Position numbers and translations under genes: made by a program. From Parabacteroides gordonii MS-1 = DSM 23371 (GTDB lineage: Bacteria; Bacteroidota; Bacteroidia; Bacteroidales; Tannerellaceae): DNA of 64,000 nucleotides. The DNA is taken from the NCBI RefSeq assembly GCF_000969825.1, contig NZ_KQ033920.1, positions 310,001 to 374,000 of the forward strand. Direction: 5' to 3'. Shown one piece after another: positions 36,112 through 44,378 of this stretch (positions are counted from its first letter, which is position 1; every line of letters starts with the position of its first letter). The notes beneath the pieces are model-generated. The model was not told the origin of the DNA. It worked only from the letters and a program-made list of their open reading frames with translations, and did no database searches.

Positions 36112-37833
36112 ATGAGTTATTTTATTAAGTTGAGGGATTGGTTTACTTCCCAGAAGCATTTACTGTTTCTGTTTGCGCTGTTGTTTATCATTCCTAATTG
36201 TGTGTTTCTTTTCACGGAGCCTTTGCCTATTACGGTAGGAATTGCCTCTTTAATATTACCCTATGCTTTCTGGGTCGCTTTGCTTTTGCTGGCGCGTAAA
36301 CCCGGGATTGTCGTATGGTGCCTGTTGCCTAAAGTGATTCTCGACGGCGGACAGCTTGTCCTTCTTCATCTTTTCGGCGAATCGGTTATTGCGGTAGATA
36401 TGTTCCTGAACCTGACCAGTTCGACAGCCTCCGAAGCCAGCGAGCTGCTGGGAAATATCTTCCTGGTCATTATCGGTGTCTTTTTCCTGTATACCCTGCC
36501 TACGTTGCTGCTGGCAACCTGGTCTATCCGGATGAAGGAGAAGCTGGACAACCCGTTCCGCAGGAAATGGGCTATCAGAAGCCTGGGTGTTTTTGTGGTC
36601 GGGATCATTCTTTGCCTGCTGGCCCCGATACAGGGACATAATGTTTCATTGAAGGATGATTTCTATCCTGCAAATGCGCTTTACAACCTTTACTTTGCGA
36701 TCAATAAAGCGGAGAAGAACAGCAATTACCATATCACTTCATCCGATTTTACCTTCAATGCCACGAAACCTGTACAGGCCGAAGGCAAGCGTGAGATCTA
36801 TGTGCTGGTAGTGGGTGAGACTTCGCGCGCTATGGAATGGAGCCTGTATGGTTACGAGCGGAAAACGACTCCCCGTATGGAGAAGCTCGACGGCTTGGTG
36901 CATTTCACGGATGTAGTCACCCAGTCGAACAATACCCATAAGAGCGTCCCTATCATCCTGTCTGCCGCCAGTGCGGAAGACTACGGGGTTATCTACGATG
37001 AGAAAAGTATCGTGACGGCTTTTAAGGAAGCCGGTTTCCATACGGTTGTGATCGCTAATCAGAACCTCAATACCTCGATGATCGGTGCTTTTTACCGGGA
37101 GGCCGATACCTTTATCGACATGAGCCAGTTCAAAACAGGCTCCGCTTATCTGACCTCCTTGCATGACGGGGCATTGCTCCCTTACCTGCAAAAGGAACTG
37201 GATAAGACGGACGGAAACCTTTTCTTTGTGATCCATACGTACGGATCGCATTTCAACTATCACGAACGTTACCCGAAAGAGTTTGCCTTCCACACGCCCG
37301 ACAAGGCGGAAGGTATACGTGCTTCTTATAAGACGCAGTTGCGCAACGCATACGATAATTCGATCCATTATACCGATTACGTGTTGGGAGAGATCGCCGA
37401 TATGCTGGCCAGGACGAACGCCTGCGTGTCGATGCTTTACCTGAGCGATCACGGCGAAGATATTTTCGACGACAGCCGTGCCCGTTATCTGCATGCGTCT
37501 CCGATCCCGACCTATTATCAGCTGCATATACCGTATATCATCTGGTTCTCGGAAGCCTATCGTGAAGCCTATCCGGAGAAATACCAGACAGCGATTGCTC
37601 ACAGTACCTTGCCGGTCAGCACGAACAGCGTGTTCCATACCGTGCTCGATATTGCCGGAGTACATACTCCGGTAGCCGATTCGACACTGGCCGTGTCGAA
37701 CTCCGCTTTTACCGTTCGCGACCGTATGTACCTTGGAGATCATGACGACCCTGTTCCTTTCTGGAAGATCGGACTGAAGAAAGCCGACTTCGTCATGCTC
37801 GATAAATGGGGTATTGTGTACGATAAAGATTGA
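36112..37833 (+). CDS. lipid A phosphoethanolamine transferase-like protein (EptA family)
   Basis: 573 residues: about five N-terminal membrane helices (1-180) and a periplasmic sulfatase-fold domain. 'VLVVGETSRAMEWSLYGYERKTTP' supplies the metal-binding Glu, 'QSNNTHKSVP' the nucleophile Thr275, 'VIHTYGSHFNYHERYP' and 'LYLSDHGEDI' the remaining ligands. Such enzymes move phosphoethanolamine to lipid A or core sugars and lower sensitivity to cationic peptides. The hybrid kinase gene follows after 30 nt and may be in the same transcript. Confidence 0.9.
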   Translation: MSYFIKLRDWFTSQKHLLFLFALLFIIPNCVFLFTEPLPITVGIASLILPYAFWVALLLLARKPGIVVWCLLPKVILDGGQLVLLHLFGESVIAVDMFLNLTSSTASEASELLGNIFLVIIGVFFLYTLPTLLLATWSIRMKEKLDNPFRRKWAIRSLGVFVVGIILCLLAPIQGHNVSLKDDFYPANALYNLYFAINKAEKNSNYHITSSDFTFNATKPVQAEGKREIYVLVVGETSRAMEWSLYGYERKTTPRMEKLDGLVHFTDVVTQSNNTHKSVPIILSAASAEDYGVIYDEKSIVTAFKEAGFHTVVIANQNLNTSMIGAFYREADTFIDMSQFKTGSAYLTSLHDGALLPYLQKELDKTDGNLFFVIHTYGSHFNYHERYPKEFAFHTPDKAEGIRASYKTQLRNAYDNSIHYTDYVLGEIADMLARTNACVSMLYLSDHGEDIFDDSRARYLHASPIPTYYQLHIPYIIWFSEAYREAYPEKYQTAIAHSTLPVSTNSVFHTVLDIAGVHTPVADSTLAVSNSAFTVRDRMYLGDHDDPVPFWKIGLKKADFVMLDKWGIVYDKD

Positions 37834-37863
37834 TATTCCGCAACAAACTTTTATCTTTGTTTC

Positions 37864-40353
37864 ATGGCTGAACAAAGTGGACATATCACCCTCAAGGTAA
37901 TTATGGGATATTTGCTGTTGGTTGCAATAGCAGTATGCTCGGTTGTCTACATCTACCAGATCATAGAGCAGGTGGCAGGCGAAGAGGAACCGGACAACAA
38001 AGCCCGCCAGAAAGTCTATCTCGTAACGAATACCTTATCGCTCCTTTACGAAAGCGAGGCGATGGGACAGCTTGTCGGCATGCCCCAGAACGACGTGAAC
38101 CATTTTAACAGGACGCTGAACAAGGCACATCGCAACATGGATTCCCTGCGGGTGCTGATCACCGACTCCGTCCAGCTGCTGAAGATCGATACGATCGATA
38201 TGCTGCTCAGGCGGAAACGCTTGAATACGAAACGCCTGCTCGAAACCTGGAAAGAGACCAATGTGGAGCACCTGTATACAGTCAATATAGAAAAGGTCAT
38301 AGCCGAACAAGATACGATCATCGAACAGAAAGAGATCAAAGAGCATGTCGTTGTCAAGCAAGACACTGTTTTTTCTCCTAAAAGGCCTAAAGGATTCTTC
38401 CGCCGCCTGGCCGATGCTTTTTCGCCGGGCAAGGCAGATACCAGTATCATTGTCAATACCACCCGCCAGGTCGTGACCGATACGTTGGTGACGGCCTACA
38501 ACCCTTCCGACACTATCGTCAGTGTGCTGAAAAGCCTGCAGGACAGTGTGGCCGGACAGCGTAAGTTGCTGGTGGAACAGCTGCTCGACCGGGCGGCCAA
38601 CCTGCGCTATAATAATAGTGTGGTGACCAGTAAGATCAACCAGATTCTGCGTGATATAGAAGAGGAGGAGGTGAACGCCTCGATCGAACGTATGCAGAGC
38701 AAACAGGAGCTGTTGCGTGAGACATCCCGATCGATTGCCGGCATTGCCATTGTCGCGGTCGTTGTGCTGATCGTCTTTATTTTTATGATTACCCGCGATA
38801 TTTCCAAAAGTAAATATTACCGTATCCAGCTGGAGAAAGCCAAGCAATATGCCGAAGACCTGCTTCATAGCCGGGAGAAGATGATGCTGACGATCAGCCA
38901 CGATATCCGTGCCCCGCTCTCGTCCATCATCGGGTATATAGACCTGCTGATGCGGAGACATCCCGACGAAAGGCAGCAATATTATCTGGAAAACATGTCC
39001 GGTTCGGCCGGCCATATCCTTTCGCTGGTCAACGACCTGTTGGATTTCCATCGCCTTGAATCCGGGCAGATAGAGATACAGCGGGTGCCGTTCAGCGTGT
39101 CTACGTTGTTTAATGAGATTTATACCAGCTTCCGTCCGATTGCCGAATCGAAATCATTGGAGTTTGTCCTCAATCTGAAGGGGGATAGCGTTGATAAATT
39201 GTATGTCGGCGACCCGATCCGTATCCGCCAGGTGGTAGGCAACCTGTTGTCGAATGCCATCAAGTTTACCCCCGAAGGAAGGGTGGTGATGGTCGTGTCC
39301 GTTCGTCCCGGGGCAGACAACAGTGCGCAGCTGAATGTCATTGTAAGCGACTCGGGCCCCGGTATTCCGGAGGCAGAACAGGAACGTATTTTCGGAGAGT
39401 TTACCCGCCTTTCGGTCAGTGAAAAGGCGGAGGGCTTCGGACTCGGATTATCCATCACCCGCAAGATGACGGTGCTGATGGGTGGCTCCCTTTCTCTGAA
39501 GAGCGTCGTCGGAAAAGGATGTGATTTCACGATCGAGCTTCCTGTAACGGTGGCGGACGTGCAGGTTCTTCCGGCGCCGGAAAAAGAAGAAGAGGCAGCG
39601 GAGTCTCTTCCCCCTGTCTTTTCGGGACGCGACGTGTATTGCCTGCTGGTGGACGACGATCCGCTGCAACTGGCCCTTACCGAAGAATACTTGCGGCAGA
39701 ACCATGTCGAGGTGCTTTGTTGTACCGACCCGTTCTCCGTTCTCGGCCTGTTGGAGAAAAATACCTTCGATGCTGTTATCACGGATATACAGATGCCCGG
39801 CATGGACGGCTTCGAACTGCTTTCCCGCATACGTTCTTCTTATATGCCGGGAACGGATACGATTCCGGTAATCGCCCTCTCCGCCAGCGTGGAGAATGAG
39901 CATACCCATTACCTGGAGTCCGGCTTTACCGGTTTCCTGAACAAGCCGTTTACGGCCCGCCAGCTGATCACTTTGCTGAATAAGCTGCTTTCGACGGAGA
40001 TCGAAGTAACGGCGGAATTCAATTTCGACTCGCTGACCGCATTTGCCGGTGAAGATAAGGAAGCCTCCGCATCGATCCTGAACACCTTTGTCGAGGAAAC
40101 GGGCAAGAGCAATGCGCTGCTGGAAGCAGCTTTGCAGGAGGGCAACCGTGAACAATCTGCGAAAATATCCCATAAGATGATCCCTCTGTTCACTATGCTT
40201 GGCGCCACTTCATTGGTCGACACTTTGCGGACGATCGAGAAAAACGCCGTTACCCTGCCGGCCGATGAATGGGAGGCGCGGCTCGGGGAAGTGATCGCTT
40301 CCGTCCGTTCCATCCTCAATAATGTACCATCTTATATAGATAACCGGCAATAG
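37864..40353 (+). CDS. hybrid sensor histidine kinase with receiver and Hpt domains
   Basis: 829 residues: membrane helix at about 13-31, a long periplasmic coiled-coil-rich sensor (about 32-290), second membrane helix at about 293-313. HisKA has the phospho-acceptor His346 in ISHDIRAPL; HATPase_c has 'GNLLSNAIKFT' and GFGLGLSI; the receiver has Asp641 in ITDIQMPGMDG; the C-terminal Hpt-like domain has His770 in KISHKMIP. It can run a full phosphorelay in one chain. No response regulator is adjacent; the sigma-54 regulator at 52793 is the nearest candidate. The last 38 bases overlap a minus-strand gene. Confidence 0.92.
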   Translation: MAEQSGHITLKVIMGYLLLVAIAVCSVVYIYQIIEQVAGEEEPDNKARQKVYLVTNTLSLLYESEAMGQLVGMPQNDVNHFNRTLNKAHRNMDSLRVLITDSVQLLKIDTIDMLLRRKRLNTKRLLETWKETNVEHLYTVNIEKVIAEQDTIIEQKEIKEHVVVKQDTVFSPKRPKGFFRRLADAFSPGKADTSIIVNTTRQVVTDTLVTAYNPSDTIVSVLKSLQDSVAGQRKLLVEQLLDRAANLRYNNSVVTSKINQILRDIEEEEVNASIERMQSKQELLRETSRSIAGIAIVAVVVLIVFIFMITRDISKSKYYRIQLEKAKQYAEDLLHSREKMMLTISHDIRAPLSSIIGYIDLLMRRHPDERQQYYLENMSGSAGHILSLVNDLLDFHRLESGQIEIQRVPFSVSTLFNEIYTSFRPIAESKSLEFVLNLKGDSVDKLYVGDPIRIRQVVGNLLSNAIKFTPEGRVVMVVSVRPGADNSAQLNVIVSDSGPGIPEAEQERIFGEFTRLSVSEKAEGFGLGLSITRKMTVLMGGSLSLKSVVGKGCDFTIELPVTVADVQVLPAPEKEEEAAESLPPVFSGRDVYCLLVDDDPLQLALTEEYLRQNHVEVLCCTDPFSVLGLLEKNTFDAVITDIQMPGMDGFELLSRIRSSYMPGTDTIPVIALSASVENEHTHYLESGFTGFLNKPFTARQLITLLNKLLSTEIEVTAEFNFDSLTAFAGEDKEASASILNTFVEETGKSNALLEAALQEGNREQSAKISHKMIPLFTMLGATSLVDTLRTIEKNAVTLPADEWEARLGEVIASVRSILNNVPSYIDNRQ

Positions 40354-40645
40354 CTACGAGGATCAGTGCCTGTCCCATCAGCCTGCCGGATCGGTCGGCG
40401 GCTACCGGTTGGTCGGGTTCGGGGGCGTCTTCCGTTTCGGCGGTCGTTTCGCCGGTTTCGCTATCGACAGGATGGCTCCCACTGCTGCCAGGGCTACTTC
40501 CGTCTCCCTCAGGAGCAGGGCGATCAGGGCAATGACACTCAGGAACGGGGTGATCCGGATGGCTGTGCCTCCCGTTGTTCTTTCCGGGAAAGAATACCTT
40601 CACGACGGAAAGGATGAAATCGAAAATAACTTTTAGTGTTGACAT
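40316..40645 (-). CDS. small membrane protein of the phage-like cassette
   Basis: 109 residues with a hydrophobic N-terminal helix (LKVIFDFILSVVKVFF), a Pro/Ser/Glu-rich linker (HPDHPVPECHCPDRPAPEGD...) and a C-terminal hydrophobic helix (MGQALILVAIAGYLYKMVHY). Its start overlaps the end of the GH73 gene by 13 nt, suggesting translational coupling. Position beside a peptidoglycan hydrolase and two helices fit a holin-like or spanin-like role, but no family is recognised and the assignment is only inference. Its 3' end overlaps the kinase gene tail to tail. Confidence 0.6.
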   Translation of the reverse strand: MSTLKVIFDFILSVVKVFFPGKNNGRHSHPDHPVPECHCPDRPAPEGDGSSPGSSGSHPVDSETGETTAETEDAPEPDQPVAADRSGRLMGQALILVAIAGYLYKMVHY

Positions 40646-41127
40646 AAGGCTTCCGATAGATTAATACGTTTATAATTATTTACTTCGATAAGACGTTGCA
40701 GGCTGATGGTGATGCTGAACAACAGCCGGCGGTAGGCCACCCGGTTATCGCCGTTCACCTCGCTGATATAGCGGCTGTAGGCAATTTCGGAGGCATAGGA
40801 GGCAGGTTTCCGGCTGACGTTGGCAGCCGTAGGGTAGGCGGTGCGGATCAGGCGGGCGAAGTCGAAAATGCTTTCGCGGGTCGTGCGGTATTTACGGAAA
40901 CAGAGTCCGCCTTCGCTCAGCTCCACTTTGCAGCCGTGCCAGTACTCGTTGCTCCGACCATAGCCGGTGATGCCGAACAGATTGTGATGCTCTTTGGCCA
41001 GCCTGCTCTCTCCCCAGCCGGACTCGATGGCTGCCTGTGCCAGGATAACAACGGGGTAGATGTGGTAGATGCGGCCTGCCTCTTCTGCATCGGAGAGGTA
41101 AAGGCCAATGAATTCTTGTTTTGTCAT
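40633..41127 (-). CDS. glucosaminidase domain protein (GH73)
   Basis: 164 residues covering only the catalytic domain: 'ILAQAAIESGWGES' with the catalytic Glu, 'HNLFGITGYG', 'FRKYRTTRESIFDFARLI' and 'SYASEIAYSRYI'. It cleaves N-acetylglucosaminyl bonds in peptidoglycan, as phage lysins and FlgJ do. No signal peptide, so export would need a holin-like partner, and the overlapping downstream membrane protein is a candidate. Member of the minus-strand cassette. Confidence 0.88.
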   Translation of the reverse strand: MTKQEFIGLYLSDAEEAGRIYHIYPVVILAQAAIESGWGESRLAKEHHNLFGITGYGRSNEYWHGCKVELSEGGLCFRKYRTTRESIFDFARLIRTAYPTAANVSRKPASYASEIAYSRYISEVNGDNRVAYRRLLFSITISLQRLIEVNNYKRINLSEALCQH

Positions 41128-41240
41128 GTTTTTGTGGTGTAAACCTTGATTGTTAACTGAAGATAGCTGTTATTTCGCTTGCTTATGTGATAGGTTATTC
41201 GTATATTTATGACTAATAAACAAGCAAAAAACGATGAGTT

Positions 41241-41468
41241 ATGACTGACGAAAAACGAAAGATCGAACGTGCGTGGGGGTATCAGGAGCTGGCCCTGAAG
41301 TATTTCCCCGACAGTAAGCCCGAATGTGCTTCCGTGCAGTTGCGGCGCTGGATCAAACTGAGTGGCGAACTGACCGCCCGGCTGACGGCTTGTGGCTGGC
41401 GGCCGGGAAGGAAAGTGTTGACTCCCCGTCAGGTGGCCTGCATTGTCGACCACCTGGGGGAGCCTTGA
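41241..41468 (+). CDS. DUF4248 protein
   Basis: 75 residues with the DUF4248 pattern: 'WGYQELALKYFPD', 'SASVQLRRWI'-like region (CASVQLRRWIKLSGEL) and 'LTPRQVACIVDHLG'. It has a DNA-binding-like helical look. In Bacteroidales it regularly stands next to the HU-like gene, as here, in convergent orientation with no gap (stop at 41468, HU stop at 41469). Function unknown; a small regulator is plausible. Confidence 0.85.
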   Translation: MTDEKRKIERAWGYQELALKYFPDSKPECASVQLRRWIKLSGELTARLTACGWRPGRKVLTPRQVACIVDHLGEP

Positions 41469-41921
41469 CTATTCGATCACGGGCCTGTCGTCTTCGCCAC
41501 CGCCGCCTGTGGGTGGGGTGGCAGGCGTATCGGTGGAGTAGCGCTCCGTCTTGAGGTTCTGCGCCAGCTGCACCAGCTGTTTGCCGGGGCGGAAGAGGAT
41601 GTGGCGACGCTTGATCAGCGTAGCGGAAAAATCCTTTTCGGTATCTGCCCCCTTGCTTCCCAGTATCGCTTGGAAATAACCCAGGTCGCCTACCTGTACG
41701 GTCTGCCCGTCGGGCAGTTTCTGTTTCAAAACGTAGAGTATCCCGTCGAGCACCAGCTTCACATCACCCGGGGTAGCCGCCGAACGGTCGGCAATGATTT
41801 CACACAATTGGGTAGTGTCGCACATACCAGTGGAACTACTCACCGCAAAAAATAACTTGGCATCCGGTGCTGCATCCTTACTCATGTCCTTTCGTTGGAC
41901 CAAACGATATTTTACTGCCAT
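41469..41921 (-). CDS. HU-family DNA-binding protein (Bacteroidales histone-like type)
   Basis: 150 residues: an HU/IHF fold extended at the N-terminus (MAVKYRLVQRKD) with 'VQVGDLGYFQAILGSKG' and 'RRHILFRPGKQL' matching the HU beta arms, and a disordered Gly/Asp tail (TPPTGGGGEDD). Such divergent HU proteins accompany DUF4248 and a cell-wall hydrolase in Bacteroidales. Probably a DNA-architectural protein for the cassette. Confidence 0.88.
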   Translation of the reverse strand: MAVKYRLVQRKDMSKDAAPDAKLFFAVSSSTGMCDTTQLCEIIADRSAATPGDVKLVLDGILYVLKQKLPDGQTVQVGDLGYFQAILGSKGADTEKDFSATLIKRRHILFRPGKQLVQLAQNLKTERYSTDTPATPPTGGGGEDDRPVIE

Positions 41922-42053
41922 AATCCAATAAGTTTTAATAGTGAATACCTGTGTTGTCTGTTGTAATATTACATTACAAAACTACGACAGGCGGCAGCGT
42001 GCCGGTTCGGGTTTGTCGGCCGATGTACGGGAAGATTCGGGGTTGTTTGGGTT

Positions 42054-42452
42054 CTATATTATATTTTCGATAACTGTAATGAATTCTTCTGACAAGGGAC
42101 GTAATTCGGAGAGCATATCTTCATCGTAGAACAGGAAATCGTCATAATCGCCACTCATCCTGTCGTTAAATAACTGGCTGTAGAAGCGAGAGTATCTACG
42201 GTCGATCTTACCTGTTAGGACAAAATGCATTCCGAACATCTGTTTTACGCCATCATGAGTCTGTGCTGTGATATGATTTTTTACTAACAAAGCTATAACA
42301 GCATAATAGCAAGCATAATAAAGCCTGTTTACAGCCGCATTATAACAGTTGTCCTTAATCAGGATATCCGCTTCATGTAATGTCTCTTTTGCCCGTTTCA
42401 TGCGGTATGAGACGAGTGCCTGTATGCTTTCTTCATCCATTTGTTGTCTCAT
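42054..42452 (-). CDS. HEPN-domain protein (putative toxin of HEPN-MNT pair)
   Basis: 132 residues, all helical: 'YRMKRAKETLHEADILIKDNCYNAAVNRLYYACYYAVIALL', 'TAQTHDGVKQMFGMHFV' and 'FNDRMSGDYDDF', the pattern of the HEPN domain family (PF05168 type). HEPN proteins with MNT partners are RNase-like toxins neutralised by nucleotide addition. The canonical Rx4-6H catalytic motif is not seen; the R-x-S/A-x-DY motif of this subfamily is. The start overlaps the end of the MNT gene by 4 nt. Confidence 0.85.
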   Translation of the reverse strand: MRQQMDEESIQALVSYRMKRAKETLHEADILIKDNCYNAAVNRLYYACYYAVIALLVKNHITAQTHDGVKQMFGMHFVLTGKIDRRYSRFYSQLFNDRMSGDYDDFLFYDEDMLSELRPLSEEFITVIENII

Positions 42453-42763
42453 AACCTGATCCCTTCATTCATTACATTTATATAAAAAGGAGTCTTGAAA
42501 GGTCTGTTTTCCCATTGTTTACGCGTGTAGACCAAGGGGCTGATACTGACGTTCTCAGATAGTTCCAGATCGTATAAAGGATAAGTGATGGAGGTTATAT
42601 CCTGATAAGATAGACGATCTTTGTCTATCAGGATGAGAATATCTATGTCCGAATCGGAACGAGCTTCTCCTCTCGCTTCCGATCCGTACAGAATGACTTC
42701 TGCCCGTGGAGCTATACGGTGCACAATCTCTTTAATCTTATGTACAATTTTAAGTCTGTTCAT
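42449..42763 (-). CDS. MNT-type nucleotidyltransferase (putative antitoxin)
   Basis: 104 residues with the minimal nucleotidyltransferase motif GSEARGEARSDSDIDILI (GSx10D-x-D) and a third acidic position further on. MntA-type enzymes transfer AMP to their HEPN partner and inactivate it. It is translated just ahead of the HEPN gene with a 4-nt overlap. The pair lies between the primase and HU genes and has lower GC than the primase, suggesting separate acquisition. Confidence 0.87.
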   Translation of the reverse strand: MNRLKIVHKIKEIVHRIAPRAEVILYGSEARGEARSDSDIDILILIDKDRLSYQDITSITYPLYDLELSENVSISPLVYTRKQWENRPFKTPFYINVMNEGIRL

Positions 42764-42847
42764 TGTACTACCTTTTTCACAAAGTAACGATATATTTCAC
42801 AGAAAAGCAAATTCGGAAACTGTTTTTCGCCGGAGACGGAAACACTT

Positions 42848-44341
42848 TCAGAACCATCTTTCCTCCACTGCCGGCGTTCGTTCCGCTTCGCGGGTGAGGG
42901 CGGAGAGGAGGTGGAAGTGGTGGTGGAGGGAGTGGAGAAGGGGCGGGCGGAGAGCAGGCGGCGTCCGGGAAAGACGGCTGCGCAGGGTACGGGCTTCGCT
43001 GATGACTCTTTCTTCGTAGTATTCGGTGAGGAGTATCCGGAGTATCGTTTCGGGCGCAAGAGGGATCCCCCCGTCGTACATTCCTTCCGGTACTCCCGCG
43101 AGGTCGGGTGGCGGAGGGAAGAGGACGGCAGCCAGCGAGCGGAGGAAACCGGCCAGCACCTGCAACTCCTCCGGGCAGCCCGACAACTCCTCTGCAGGGC
43201 GGAGCGCCAGGAAATGCAGCATATCCCTGTAATCGCTGTCGGCAAACGGCATATCGTCTGTTTCCATCATCCGTTCCAGTAGCGGGGCGGTGGCCCGATG
43301 GTCGAGGCACCAGGCCAGCAGACGGCGTGCACAGAGCTGTCCTGGCGTGGTGAGGTAGCGGAGATAGGTGCGGAAATCCGCTTTACCCAGCCGGCGGAAC
43401 AGCTCGTCGGGATCTTCGCCGGAAGGGATGAAAGAGAGGCGCATGGCGAACCGGTTCCTGCGCTCGCCGGCAATCTTCGTGGCAGCATTGCGTCCCGGGC
43501 CGTCGCCGTCGAGCAGGAGGTGCAGGCAGGCGGTATGGCGCGCGAGGATCTCCGCCTGCTCGTCGGTCAGCGCCGTACCGCAGAGGCCTACCGTGTGGCG
43601 GTAGCCGGCGGCATGCATGGCCAGCACATCCTTGTAGCCCTCCACCACGAAGACGAAGCCGGCCTCACGGATAGCCCCGGCTGCCCGGTCGATGCCGTAG
43701 AGCGTGCGGCTTTTGTCGAACAGCCCGTTGTTAGCCGTATTGATATATTTCGGGGAGGAGTCGGAGGGGGCGCCGTTTTTCCCGTCGATGCGCCGTGCAC
43801 CGAAACCGGTCAGCCGCCCCGTCTCGTCCCGTATCGGGAAGATGAGACGGCTGCGCATGGCACGGAAGGCATCGGGAACGAAGGCCGGGGCAACGCCGAC
43901 ACCGAAGTCGATCCAGGTAGGCGACAATTCGCTGTGGCCGGATGCGGCGGGAAGGAGAGAGCGGAGGAAAGCTTGCTGTTCGGTGGATAGCTTTTCGGGA
44001 TGGCTGTGACACACCCCCTGCCCCCTCTCGAGAGGGGAAGGGGTACTCTTTGTCGCACAGTTGTTTGTCGTGTCGTGCTGGCAGCTGTCTCCCCCCAACT
44101 TCTTCACCGCCTCCGCAAACGAACATTTCTCGAGCCCCATCACCAGCCCGATCACATCGCCTCCGGCCCCGCAGGCATGGCATTTGAAATACTGTCCCGC
44201 CACATGCAGCGAGAGAGAAGGATGGTGGTCGTCGTGAAACGGACAAAGCATCTTATAATTCGCCCCTGCACGGTGCAAGGTGGCATAACGTGCAGCCACC
44301 GTCTCTATCGGGTTGGCTGCCTTAATCTGTTGAGTATTCAT
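42848..44341 (-). CDS. DnaG-like primase (CHC2 zinc finger and Toprim)
   Basis: 497 residues. The zinc finger at about 30-65 has CPFHDDHHPS and CHACGAGGDVIGLVM; the primase core follows ('FPIRDETGRLTGFGARRIDG', 'SPKYINT'); Toprim has VVEGYKDVLAMHAAG and LLLDGDGPG. The C-terminus is proline/leucine-rich and unlike the DnaB-binding domain of chromosomal DnaG. It is shorter than chromosomal primase (about 650), as in phages and plasmids. An in-frame palindromic element at 44012-44044 encodes the linker TPSPLERGQG. It forms a unit with the helicase upstream. Confidence 0.9.
   Translation of the reverse strand: MNTQQIKAANPIETVAARYATLHRAGANYKMLCPFHDDHHPSLSLHVAGQYFKCHACGAGGDVIGLVMGLEKCSFAEAVKKLGGDSCQHDTTNNCATKSTPSPLERGQGVCHSHPEKLSTEQQAFLRSLLPAASGHSELSPTWIDFGVGVAPAFVPDAFRAMRSRLIFPIRDETGRLTGFGARRIDGKNGAPSDSSPKYINTANNGLFDKSRTLYGIDRAAGAIREAGFVFVVEGYKDVLAMHAAGYRHTVGLCGTALTDEQAEILARHTACLHLLLDGDGPGRNAATKIAGERRNRFAMRLSFIPSGEDPDELFRRLGKADFRTYLRYLTTPGQLCARRLLAWCLDHRATAPLLERMMETDDMPFADSDYRDMLHFLALRPAEELSGCPEELQVLAGFLRSLAAVLFPPPPDLAGVPEGMYDGGIPLAPETILRILLTEYYEERVISEARTLRSRLSRTPPALRPPLLHSLHHHFHLLSALTREAERTPAVEERWF
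44012..44044. repeat. in-frame C/G-rich palindromic element inside the primase gene
   Basis: ACCCCCT-g-CCCCCTCTC next to GAGAGGGG-a-AGGGGT, centred on the CTCGAG at 44028-44033. It is read in frame without a stop, adding a Ser/Pro/Arg/Gly-rich linker (PSPLERGQG) between the zinc finger and primase core. Confidence 0.75.
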
Positions 44342-44378
44342 TGTTAATTATTCCTTATTAATTATTCATTGAAAAACA

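Noticed and set aside
36739-39051. Minus-strand ORFs of 381 and 338 residues opposite the EptA-like and kinase genes
   Set aside because: They run antisense to well-conserved coding DNA, and their translations (His/Arg/Gly-rich) match no fold.
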